From a virus, in IMG/VR virus record IMGVR_UViG_3300025818_000152, positions 1-26,495 of that record: 26,495 bases of DNA; one strand, 5' to 3'. Of the stretch, positions 6,279 to 13,480 are shown one piece after another (position 1 is the stretch's first letter; every line of letters starts with the position of its first letter). The notes under the pieces are model-generated. The model was not told where the DNA came from. It searched no databases and saw only the letters and a list, made by a program, of their open reading frames with translations. The position numbers and the translations under genes were made by a program.

Positions 6279-7733
6279 ATGCCGACTTTGCCAGTTTATA
6301 ATCAGCGCAATAATATACAGCCAATGCAATCTGCTCCTTTCCGTCAAGAGGCAGGGCAGAACGCCGCTAACCAGAATCAGGTTTTGAATACTGTGACGCA
6401 GATCGCCCAAAAGTGGAGTGATGCTAACGACGTAATGCAAGCGACGGAAGCTAAGACTAAATATGAAATAGCCTCGGCAGAGATACAGTCTAGGGCCGCG
6501 GCAGACCCGGACTTTAATAACTCGCCTAAGTATTTTAAAGAATTGGAGAAAGTAAAGGTCGAGAGTTTAAAAGGTGTTTCTAATCAAATGATCGCCGGTC
6601 AGTTAAGGATGGACTTTGAGCGAGGGAACGTTGTTACAGGAATGAAGATCGGGGCAGATTTTCAGGCTAAGCAAATGCAGGCGAATAAAATCAATATCGC
6701 TCAGAGCTTAGATATAATGCAACAGAAAAGACTTAATGCTGTCACGGATGTAGAGAGGAAACAGATTGACGGAGAGATGCAGGGATTGATTAACGCTAAC
6801 CTAGCGGCCGGGGTGTTGGATTATAAAGAAGCTGACAGTATGATTAAGAACGCTCAGAAAACAGGGGTGCAGTACGAGATTTATGCCGACACAGCGACAC
6901 AGGAGAAGGATTCGGTTGTTTTAAAAGAGTTAAAAAAGCATAACGGGAAGTATTCCTTTTTACCGCCGGATGAGAGATTGGATTTGATTGAGGAAAGCCA
7001 GCGACGGATATTCCAGAATAACCAGACTTTCAAAAGGGCTGATGAGTCTGGAAAGGATGAAAGGTTTAATAATATATTTCAAAAAGCCAATGAGGGAACT
7101 CTTACCTTAGCCGATTTAGACGCGGAGCAAGCGGCGGCTGAGAGTGGAGTGGTGGGTGCTTTAGACCAGAAACAAATCCTTGATATTCGCAAAGGGGTTC
7201 AGTCTAGGATTAAGTCCGACTTGGAGTTGATAGTAGAAAGTAACTCGAAAGCTGAAAGTTACTTAAATTTTGTTGATACCTTTATCGACGACGAAACCGA
7301 CAGGCAGAAGGGGCGGGAGCTTATCGTTAAGTCTTTCAAGGACGGTATTCTCTCGACCAAAGAAGCTACTATGCTTAACAGCTTGAAAAGGGAAGCGGAG
7401 AATATCCAATGGGCGAGGAAGAAAGCGGATATGTCACAGAATAATCTTATTCCTTTCAAGAACGCCATCTTTGCCATTAAAGAAGCGATGATGATGAGGA
7501 AATCCGCTACCGAACAGGACTCAGCGTTGGCTATTAAGAAACTATTATCTAGTTACGATCCGAGTAAGATACCGACAACGGTTCAGCAAGTCTTAGATGA
7601 GGACGCGGTAAACAGAAATCCAAGCATTATGACTATCCCCGAAGAAGGGCAGCTTTTTATTGACGAGGACGGGTCTGTCAAGATGATTAAACGCGGAGAG
7701 AACGGGTTAGAGATAACGGAGCCTGGAGAATGA
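6279..7733 (+). CDS. internal virion protein, gp15-like
   Basis: This 484-residue protein is predicted to be nearly all helical and charged, with no membrane segment. The N-terminus is Gln/Asn/Pro-rich (VYNQRNNIQPMQSAPFRQEA), followed by long helices (QIAQKWSDANDVMQATEAKT, QLRMDFERGNVVTGMKIG). The SD AAGGAG precedes ATG 6279 and the 3' end overlaps the next start as ATGA. Its size is smaller than T7 gp15 (747 residues), but its position between gp14-like and gp16-like genes and its helical makeup suggest the middle ejection protein. No enzymatic motif is seen. Confidence 0.55.
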   Translation: MPTLPVYNQRNNIQPMQSAPFRQEAGQNAANQNQVLNTVTQIAQKWSDANDVMQATEAKTKYEIASAEIQSRAAADPDFNNSPKYFKELEKVKVESLKGVSNQMIAGQLRMDFERGNVVTGMKIGADFQAKQMQANKINIAQSLDIMQQKRLNAVTDVERKQIDGEMQGLINANLAAGVLDYKEADSMIKNAQKTGVQYEIYADTATQEKDSVVLKELKKHNGKYSFLPPDERLDLIEESQRRIFQNNQTFKRADESGKDERFNNIFQKANEGTLTLADLDAEQAAAESGVVGALDQKQILDIRKGVQSRIKSDLELIVESNSKAESYLNFVDTFIDDETDRQKGRELIVKSFKDGILSTKEATMLNSLKREAENIQWARKKADMSQNNLIPFKNAIFAIKEAMMMRKSATEQDSALAIKKLLSSYDPSKIPTTVQQVLDEDAVNRNPSIMTIPEEGQLFIDEDGSVKMIKRGENGLEITEPGE

Positions 7734-10700
7734 TATTTGATTTTGAATCAGCCGTGAAGGTTAGAAAACGCGATGATGGGTTCTATGAAAAGGACACTTT
7801 CGACGTATCTACGGCTATGCCTATTCCGGGGCCTGTTGGTACTGTTTTGGAAGCGATGAAAAAACCGCCGGAACAGTTGGAGGCTGAGCGAGAGAAAAAG
7901 ACAGAGGAAGCCGTCACGGATTGGGTCTTAACCCACGAAAAGGAATTGGCTGTTGCTAAGGCAGGGTTAATGACTGCCGCGACGGGTGGGGCTTATCCTG
8001 TTATTCAGGGGGCAACGGGGGCGATCACCGGCGACGATGATTTGATGATGGACAGAGTGACGAGAGGAATTTTATATCCTGAGAAAACAAAGGGTCTTTA
8101 TACCAAGTTACCTGGTGGAGAGAACGTCACGGGTGGGTGGGCTATTCTTGCAGGGGTGTCGGAGGATATTGTCAAGTATGGCGTGGCAGGGATTGTCCAG
8201 GGTGGGTTAAAGACTAAGTTGTTAGCTAAGAGCTTGGCGAAGGACGTTGATCGGGCGGCGACAATGCAAGCGGAGGAAATGCTTGGTTCGATGACTAAGG
8301 GGGAAGGTGTTTTGGCAGGGGATAAGGCAGGGTTCGCGCGCAAGCTAGAAGGTTTAAAGGAAAAGTTTGTCAATGCCTATATGGAAAAATTGGGAGCGAT
8401 TGACGTTGATACGCGGATGACCGGGTGGCAACAGTTGGCGGCGAGAAAAACAATAACAAGAATGTTATTAGATGAGATAGACGCTTCTGGTTTGTCTATT
8501 GGTTTATCTATCAAGCCGGTTGTTGGGAATACGGTTACTGTAATGTCTAAAGGCAAACCTATCCTGGGGAAAGTTACGGAGATATTGGGGAACAGAGTAA
8601 CGGTCGAGGCAGAGGGGCGGCAGATAATAGCTATGATGTCGCAGTTTAGATTACCTCCATTGGCTGAAAAAGAAGATACGCTATTCCCTAGCGGAGCTAC
8701 GGAGGAAGTAAAGCTCTTGGAATTTAAAGCCGCTATTCAAGGGGAAGGGTTTGTTGGATATTCACCAAAACAAAGCAGAGAGCTCTTGAAATTTGTTAAT
8801 AGTTTACCTGAGAATGTATCTAAAAAGGAAGCATTAAAGAAATTTGAGGAAACAGAAAAAACGCTTAGTCAAGAACTACCGGCTTCTAAAATAAAGAAAA
8901 TTGTCAGGGAAGAAACTGGTCAGATTAAAGACACCGGTGGGGTTGTTTCTGAGAGGGTAGCTTTTATTCAATCCCTGCGTGATCGTGTTAAGGCAGCTAA
9001 ACAGGCTGAGAACTTCACGAAGGAAGAAATTTTTGACACTCAGAAAGATTTAACCGAATTGATTGATAAGTCAGAATTAGAACCGGCAGATAAAGCTAAG
9101 TTTCTAAAGACTATTAAAAACATACAAACCCCGGAGGATTTACAAAAAGCATTAGCTCCAAAGATTAATAAGAAGGGAGAGGTGGTCGGTGTCGGGTTAG
9201 AAGAGAAAATAAACATTCTACTTGATAAGATGGAGAGGAGGAATATCGCCTCAGACATTAATAATGTTAAAACAGAAGGGCTGGCCGTCGAATACAAGAA
9301 AGCTATAGAGAATATCCAAGAAAGATTCGATTTAAAAAATAGGTCAGGAAAGACTTTGGCTAAACGAGAGCAAATGAGGGACTTCATTAACCGCCTAAAG
9401 TCAGAAGGCAAGGACATCCCTATACCAGAAAAGACTATTGCGATGTTAGATCGCCCCTCTTTACAAGAAATAGATATTGAGGAATTAAAAAAGGTTCGCG
9501 CTGAGGTAGAACATCTTGCGCGGCTTGGTAAGACAAAACAAAGAGCAAGAGAGATTACTTACGAAGCAAAGAAAGAGAAGATTAAGCAAAAACTTATTCA
9601 AGATGTCCACGCTATTAACTCTGTATCTAAACCAAACGTTCCTCTTGGGGAATCTACAAATAAGATGGTTGATAGGTACATCAATCTAAGAAATTACTTC
9701 ACTAAAACCAGAGTGGGGTTGACTCCTATGGAGGGGTTGGCGGATGTAACTGGTATGCAGAGCATGAAGAAAGAGTTAGATAAGAATTTTGGAGAATACT
9801 TATCTTTTAATGATGATAATTTCCGCAAGTGGTATGAACTCACAAAAGATTTTGACGAGGGGAATTTTGATAGGATTGGGGCATACGCTATCTCTCAACA
9901 AGAGGGAGGGATTGAGCGTCTTTTAAACTCCGGAATAACAGACGCGACTAAGATTGAATTAAGTGCGGAAGAAGAAAAAGCGTATAATTTTGCGCGAGAA
10001 ACTTTTGATAAGTATTTCGATCAGGTTGCTCAATATTCAAAAGAGGTTTATAACGAGTCTGTTGGGAAAGTCGAAAACTATGTTTCATTCATGTCTGATT
10101 TTGAGAATATGAATGATTTAGAAATGTACGACCGCTTCGGACAACGCCCGCAAGAAGCTATTAATAAGAGAACTAAGACAGTTGAGCAGGGGTTCACAAA
10201 GAGCCGCGCCGCAACGAGCAATGTTCAAATAGAAACAAATATAGACAAGATATTTAGACGGCATCTTGACGATGTTGCATACCTGTTAACAATGGGCCGA
10301 GATATTAAGATGTATTATGAAGTTGTTAATTCTCCTGAAATGAGAGAATCCCTCGGTGATGTAGGGGCTATGGCTTGGTTACAATGGTTAGACTTGATGG
10401 CAAGAAAGGGAGGAGTTGACTCAGCTAAAAGGATAGCGGCCCTGGATATTCTTAGAAGAAATGTAGGGGCAGGGGTTTTAGCTTATCGTTTATCTTCGGC
10501 TTTGGTGCAGATTTCTTCTTTTGGTGACACAATGGCAACGATGGGCGAGAAATACGCCACCAAAGGGGCAACGAATATTGCCACTTCTCAAGAATGGCGT
10601 AATTTCATTATGGATCATTTCCCTGAAATCAAAAAAGCCGTTGGGGACGATGTTGCTTTTCGAGAGTTTGGAGATAGTTATTTTGATAAAGCTGTACGAC

Positions 10701-11434
10701 TTGGGATGGCTCCATTACAGTTTATGGATGGCGTTATGCGTTCTGTTGCGGCTTCCGGGGCTTATGAAAAGATTGCCGCAGAGAGAGGCGTAGCCGTTGA
10801 CCTTGCTAATCCGGATAAAGATATAATCCAAGAAGCGACAAAGCTCATGCGTCAAAGCCAAGGTTCATCATTTTTTAAGGATCAGCCACTTGCTATTACC
10901 ACAGGGTATGGACTTGCAGAAAACCAATCTGTAAATAAGACTATCCTTCAATTCCAAAGTTTCATGCTTGGGCGTTGGGATAATATTAATCGACAAATAT
11001 ACAGATTAGGGATAAAAGACAGAAACTATAAAAAAGCAATTATGTCCTTGCTGTGGTTAGTAACATTCGGATTGGCTGGTAGTATTGGAACAAGAAAAAT
11101 GAGTAATGCTATCACCGGTAAACCAAAGAGGAAAGACGAGCCAACTTTCACAGAAGAAATGGTTAAGGAGGCCATCGGTACTGTTCCTCTTGTTGGAAGT
11201 TTATCTTCATCTATCGCTTATTCTTCAAATCCTGTGCCTATTATCAAAACCATGAATGATGTATTTGATGGAGCATCTACGGTTGCTAAAGGGGAAAAGT
11301 CAAAGACAAAACTAAAAGGGGCTGTAAAAGTTTTAGGTGCTGGAGGGGCTTTAGCCGGGGTGCCTGGATCAACGACAATAGCAGAATCAGTGAATAATAA
11401 GCTAAAAGATAATAAAAGAAGGGTGCGTGACTAG
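7730..11434 (+). CDS. giant internal virion / DNA ejection protein, gp16-like
   Basis: This 1234-residue protein starts with ATG overlapping the upstream stop. The N-terminal 300 residues carry a PGPVGTVLEAMKK segment, small hydrophobic patches (AGLMTAATGGAYPVIQGATG) and DIVKYGVAGIVQGGLK. The middle (about 340-650) is a Lys/Glu-rich coiled coil. The C-terminal third contains ARNETFDKYF-like helices, then RNVGAGVLAYRLSSALVQIS, TILQFQSFMLGRWDNI and a hydrophobic SLLWLVTFGLAGSIG. This resembles the C-terminal region of phage 'large polyvalent' and T7 gp16-type proteins. A lysozyme/transglycosylase active site is not apparent near the N-terminus, unlike T7 gp16. The role inferred is forming the channel that carries DNA across the envelope. 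Its stop overlaps that of the convergent gene (shared CTAG). Confidence 0.6.
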   Translation: MIFDFESAVKVRKRDDGFYEKDTFDVSTAMPIPGPVGTVLEAMKKPPEQLEAEREKKTEEAVTDWVLTHEKELAVAKAGLMTAATGGAYPVIQGATGAITGDDDLMMDRVTRGILYPEKTKGLYTKLPGGENVTGGWAILAGVSEDIVKYGVAGIVQGGLKTKLLAKSLAKDVDRAATMQAEEMLGSMTKGEGVLAGDKAGFARKLEGLKEKFVNAYMEKLGAIDVDTRMTGWQQLAARKTITRMLLDEIDASGLSIGLSIKPVVGNTVTVMSKGKPILGKVTEILGNRVTVEAEGRQIIAMMSQFRLPPLAEKEDTLFPSGATEEVKLLEFKAAIQGEGFVGYSPKQSRELLKFVNSLPENVSKKEALKKFEETEKTLSQELPASKIKKIVREETGQIKDTGGVVSERVAFIQSLRDRVKAAKQAENFTKEEIFDTQKDLTELIDKSELEPADKAKFLKTIKNIQTPEDLQKALAPKINKKGEVVGVGLEEKINILLDKMERRNIASDINNVKTEGLAVEYKKAIENIQERFDLKNRSGKTLAKREQMRDFINRLKSEGKDIPIPEKTIAMLDRPSLQEIDIEELKKVRAEVEHLARLGKTKQRAREITYEAKKEKIKQKLIQDVHAINSVSKPNVPLGESTNKMVDRYINLRNYFTKTRVGLTPMEGLADVTGMQSMKKELDKNFGEYLSFNDDNFRKWYELTKDFDEGNFDRIGAYAISQQEGGIERLLNSGITDATKIELSAEEEKAYNFARETFDKYFDQVAQYSKEVYNESVGKVENYVSFMSDFENMNDLEMYDRFGQRPQEAINKRTKTVEQGFTKSRAATSNVQIETNIDKIFRRHLDDVAYLLTMGRDIKMYYEVVNSPEMRESLGDVGAMAWLQWLDLMARKGGVDSAKRIAALDILRRNVGAGVLAYRLSSALVQISSFGDTMATMGEKYATKGATNIATSQEWRNFIMDHFPEIKKAVGDDVAFREFGDSYFDKAVRLGMAPLQFMDGVMRSVAASGAYEKIAAERGVAVDLANPDKDIIQEATKLMRQSQGSSFFKDQPLAITTGYGLAENQSVNKTILQFQSFMLGRWDNINRQIYRLGIKDRNYKKAIMSLLWLVTFGLAGSIGTRKMSNAITGKPKRKDEPTFTEEMVKEAIGTVPLVGSLSSSIAYSSNPVPIIKTMNDVFDGASTVAKGEKSKTKLKGAVKVLGAGGALAGVPGSTTIAESVNNKLKDNKRRVRD

Positions 11435-11673
11435 CGTTGAGTATTTTTTAGTATATCATCCAAGCTATCTAGAGCGCGCGGCCCCATTCGTATCAGTTTA
11501 TTAAATAAGAAAGCATGGACATAAAAGTAAGCTAAGGAGAAAAAAAGAGCAAAATCCGAGTCAATATATTTGTTAACCATAAAATAATAAAGAGCCATGG
11601 CTGGCCCAATAATAGATGAGAAGAACGTAACCCAAAATATAAACCTAACCATCTTTTCTTTATTAACTTTCAC
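11431..11673 (-). CDS. small polytopic membrane protein on opposite strand (moron-like)
   Basis: This 80-residue protein has two or three hydrophobic segments (MVRFIFWVTFFSSIIGPAMA, LYYFMV and FALFFSLAYFYVHAFLF) and a basic C-terminus. It is the only minus-strand gene apart from the HNH gene and sits between the ejection gene and the fibre gene with its own promoter-like sequence. That is the usual setting of a moron, an accessory gene inserted in a late operon. The GTG at 11673 is chosen because it lies just after the promoter; ATG at residue 8, preceded by aaagaaaag, is a real alternative. Superinfection exclusion is one possible job for such a protein, but nothing in the sequence proves it. 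Confidence 0.6.
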   Translation of the reverse strand: MKVNKEKMVRFIFWVTFFSSIIGPAMALYYFMVNKYIDSDFALFFSLAYFYVHAFLFNKLIRMGPRALDSLDDILKNTQR

Positions 11674-11679
11674 GCGCTC

Positions 11680-11708
11680 ACTATACCACTAAGGCATATA
11701 TAAAGCAA
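11680..11708 (-). promoter_or_regulatory. putative promoter of the leftward membrane-protein gene
   Basis: On the minus strand TTGCTT (11708-11703), a 17-bp spacer and TATAGT (11685-11680) lie six bases before the GTG start at 11673. The -10 is five of six and the -35 three of six. The geometry is the same as at the HNH gene and again predicts a leaderless or nearly leaderless transcript. Confidence 0.4.
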
Positions 11709-11726
11709 CAATAATCAGGAGGCACC

Positions 11727-12413
11727 ATGACAGTATCAACAACCAATTCAACGCAACTTTTCTCCGGTGGACAGCAGAATTTAACCTTTACCTTCCGCGC
11801 GGTTCCCGGATATGAGTCAGACATCAAGCTAATCGAGAGGGTAACGGCTACTGGTCAGGAAACCCGATTAGTCTATAACACAGACTACACGGTAACGATC
11901 AATACCAGTGGGATAGGTGGGACTGTCCGAGTAAACCCTACTTATGCGACCACTTATACACAGGTGGTTAAAAGGGAGTCTAGCTTAACACAGTCCTCGG
12001 ATTATGACGATTACTCTCAATTCCCGGCTAATACCTTAGAAACGGATATTGACCGGTTAACTTTAATGGCCCAGGAACAGGCAGACGATATAGCAGACGT
12101 ATCTAATAAGGTAACGGCTTGGGTTACTTTTGACGGGACGGGCTCAAACCCGATCACTCCAACGGCGGTTTATGCCACATCTTCCTCGGTTATCAAGAAC
12201 GGGACAGGGGATTATACGGTGTTTTTCGTGCCTACGTTCTCAAACACGAACTATGCGGTTATTATTTCCGGGGGAGGGACGACTAACTTTCTAGGGGGGA
12301 AGATTAAAGATGGTACGACGACCTCGACGCAGAAAATCACGATCAGCACCATCAACACTTCGTTCGCGGCGGTTGACACGAAATACATCACTGTGGCAAT
12401 ACTTAAAAATTAA
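11727..12413 (+). CDS. short tail fibre / fibre adaptor, T7 gp17 N-terminal type
   Basis: The gene has a strong SD (aggagg, 11717-11722). Residues 1-130 match the N-terminal virion-attachment domain of T7-like fibres: LFSGGQQNLTFTFRAVPGYE, then LVYNTDYTVTI, GGTVRVNPTY, VKRESSLTQSSDY and FPANTLETDIDRLTLMAQEQ. A short helix (ADDIADVSNKV) leads into a small C-terminal beta domain of roughly 95 residues (AWVTFDGTGSN, SSVIKNGTGDYTVFFVPTFS, NYAVIISGG) of a kind found at fibre tips. At 228 residues it lacks the long shaft and is far shorter than T7 gp17 (553). It could be an adaptor for another fibre or a minimal fibre in itself. No second fibre gene is visible in the window. Confidence 0.75.
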   Translation: MTVSTTNSTQLFSGGQQNLTFTFRAVPGYESDIKLIERVTATGQETRLVYNTDYTVTINTSGIGGTVRVNPTYATTYTQVVKRESSLTQSSDYDDYSQFPANTLETDIDRLTLMAQEQADDIADVSNKVTAWVTFDGTGSNPITPTAVYATSSSVIKNGTGDYTVFFVPTFSNTNYAVIISGGGTTNFLGGKIKDGTTTSTQKITISTINTSFAAVDTKYITVAILKN

Positions 12414-12426
12414 TTTAAAAAAACTA

Positions 12427-12455
12427 TTGACAAGTTTATTTATGTGAATTAAGAT
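12427..12455 (+). promoter_or_regulatory. strong sigma70-type promoter driving the rightward early-type operon
   Basis: TTGACA (12427-12432), a spacer of exactly 17 bp, and TAAGAT (12450-12455) lie in the gap after the fibre gene. The -35 is a perfect consensus and the -10 is four of six. Initiation is expected near 12462. All genes from here to the end of the window run rightward and mostly overlap, so this may serve a very long operon. Confidence 0.6.
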
Positions 12456-12497
12456 TGTTTTGTGATTCTCGATAACTCACAAAATCTTAACAATCTT
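12451..12497 (+). promoter_or_regulatory. inverted repeat over the -10/start region, operator or leader hairpin
   Basis: AAGATTGTT (12451-12459) is mirrored by AACAATCTT (12489-12497), and inside these TTTTGTGA is mirrored by TCACAAAA (12477-12484). The left arm begins within the -10 box. This fits a repressor operator; folding of the RNA 5' end is the alternative. No repressor that would bind it can be identified. Confidence 0.4.
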
Positions 12498-12517
12498 CGT
12501 CGATGAATACTTTTACT

Positions 12518-12696
12518 CTGGAGGGAGAAATGGTTAACACAAAAAAATCTAAGGTAGGGGAAGGTAAAATCACACCAAAAGCCAAAAGCCACGGCGTGTC
12601 CTCCCTCCAGGGGCCTTTCCCTGCCTTTACTTATGGATGGGGGCCTGCCCGACATCAAGCGACCTTACCTCTCACCCCCTCCATACAAATTGGAGG
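12518..12696 (+). ncRNA. structured leader RNA upstream of the first small genes
   Basis: Several perfect stems line up. CTGGAGGGAG (12518-12527), which contains an SD, is the exact reverse complement of CTCCCTCCAG (12601-12610). CAGGG/CCCTG (12608-12612/12619-12623) closes a 6-base loop. GATGGGG pairs with CCC and CATC (12636-12656). CCTCCA/TGGAGG (12678-12683/12691-12696) closes a 7-base loop and buries the SD of the ATG at 12701. An ATG at 12530 opens a frame that runs in phase into the gene at 12701, giving 95 residues. Its first 57 residues are basic and low in recognisable character, and the stems argue for RNA structure. Both readings are possible. Confidence 0.4.
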
Positions 12697-12700
12697 AAGT

Positions 12701-12817
12701 ATGAAACTCGTAGAAACAGAAGATCAGGAGTGGAGTGCTTTAGTGGTAGCTGTTTGTTTGGGGATGGTTCTAGTAGTCATCATGGGAGCTATCTTAGGGG
12801 GGATTATTCATGCGTAG
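12701..12817 (+). CDS. 38-residue membrane protein
   Basis: ATG 12701 follows GGAGG (12692-12696). The product has an acidic head (MKLVETEDQEWS) and one membrane helix (ALVVAVCLGMVLVVIMGAIL), ending GGIIHA. Its SD lies in the right arm of a 6-bp hairpin, so translation may be controlled by folding. A longer in-frame version from 12530, also with an SD (gagggag), would add 57 residues. I prefer the short form because the extension region is heavily self-complementary. The 3' end overlaps the next gene by 8 bases. The function is unknown. Confidence 0.5.
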   Translation: MKLVETEDQEWSALVVAVCLGMVLVVIMGAILGGIIHA

Positions 12818-13040
12818 AGAAATTATCTATTTACTGTTGTATCTCGGGCCTATTTGGATTCTTTTAGGACTTCTTCTTTTGTCCTTACCGGCTCATTCGG
12901 CAGAGTGTAGCGATCCTTCCGAGCTAGATAAGGATATGAAGAAAGCCTATTACCAGCTTAAAGAGATGGAGAAGAAGTTTCCTGGAATGAAGGTAGAGAT
13001 TCAGTGTGTGGAGAAACCCATCAAAAAGGGAGGTGAATAA
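12810..13040 (+). CDS. small exported protein with signal peptide
   Basis: ATG 12810 has the SD GGGGGG just upstream. The 76-residue product begins with a basic MRRE, a hydrophobic core (IIYLLLYLGPIWILLGLLLL) and a signal-peptidase-I-like AHSA site near residues 28-31. That leaves a mature domain of about 45 residues with two cysteines (EC and IQC) that could pair, plus a charged helix (DKDMKKAYYQLKEMEKKF). Cys is not in a lipobox, so it is not a clear lipoprotein. An uncleaved N-terminal anchor is the alternative. It could act in the periplasm or membrane, but the role is unknown. Confidence 0.6.
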   Translation: MRREIIYLLLYLGPIWILLGLLLLSLPAHSAECSDPSELDKDMKKAYYQLKEMEKKFPGMKVEIQCVEKPIKKGGE

Positions 13041-13168
13041 TGCCTCCCCTAGAAAATTTACAATCGTACGACGAACCCTGGAGCGAACCAAAGGAGGACA
13101 CTTATGACGATTTACAAGAATTACAAGACGAAGAACGACGAAATGAGCGAAAAGGAACTGATCTCTAA
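13040..13168 (+). CDS. 42-residue acidic protein overlapping the next gene
   Basis: ATG 13040 overlaps the previous stop (TAATG) and has a near-ideal SD, GGAGGTGA (13029-13036). The product begins MPPLENLQSYDEPWSEPKED and ends in a charged helix (QDEERRNERKGTDL). Its last 65 bases overlap the next gene in another frame, which is much more than the 1-8 base overlaps elsewhere. The good SD supports translation; the long overlap is the reason for caution. It may act as a coupling leader for the next gene. Confidence 0.4.
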   Translation: MPPLENLQSYDEPWSEPKEDTYDDLQELQDEERRNERKGTDL

Positions 13169-13310
13169 GATCAAGTCCGACATCGCCCGAATGGAAGCAT
13201 TGAAAGAAGAACTAGCAGTAGAGATTGATTACTTAGAAAACGTCCGAACTATCAACCGGGCATGGGCCGCGGCGATAGACAAGTTTATGAACCCTGGAGG
13301 TGGCAAATGA
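13104..13310 (+). CDS. small coiled-coil protein
   Basis: ATG 13104 follows AAAGGAGG (13091-13098). The 68-residue product has a basic N-terminus and a long amphipathic helix (ELISKIKSDIARMEALKEEL, AVEIDYLENVRTINRAWAA) likely to dimerise. A start at residue 14 (MSEKEL, 13143) would shorten the overlap with the upstream gene but has no SD as good. The stop overlaps the next ATG. No family is recognised. Confidence 0.55.
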   Translation: MTIYKNYKTKNDEMSEKELISKIKSDIARMEALKEELAVEIDYLENVRTINRAWAAAIDKFMNPGGGK

Positions 13311-13480
13311 TTATCCCCGAAAAATACACGAAGTTTAAGTCAAGAGAGTTTTTAGAAGGTTTTAAGGCTGGGTTGGAGTTTGTCAATGAGTATAACTTTG
13401 ATGCTCAGCGAGAAGCCCACGATGAGATTATGAAGCAAATTGACAGAGAGTTTCAAGACTACCTTGGAGGTAAAAAATGA
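13307..13480 (+). CDS. small charged protein of unknown function
   Basis: ATG 13307 overlaps the upstream TGA (ATGA) and has GGAGGTGG upstream. The frame is also open from 13262, but that start has no SD and lies inside the previous gene. The 57-residue product is helical and charged (EFLEGFKAGLEFVNEYN, DEIMKQIDREFQDYLGG). It precedes a nuclease gene, with another ATGA overlap. The function is unknown. Confidence 0.5.
   Translation: MIIPEKYTKFKSREFLEGFKAGLEFVNEYNFDAQREAHDEIMKQIDREFQDYLGGKK

Noticed and set aside
11434-11460. Intrinsic terminator between the convergent genes (run of T at 11445-11450)
   Set aside because: No GC-rich stem could be formed directly before the T run on either strand.
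12503-12817. Start of the 12530/12701 frame at ATG 12503
   Set aside because: No SD precedes it, and the in-frame sequence to 12530 contains the SD of the next ATG.
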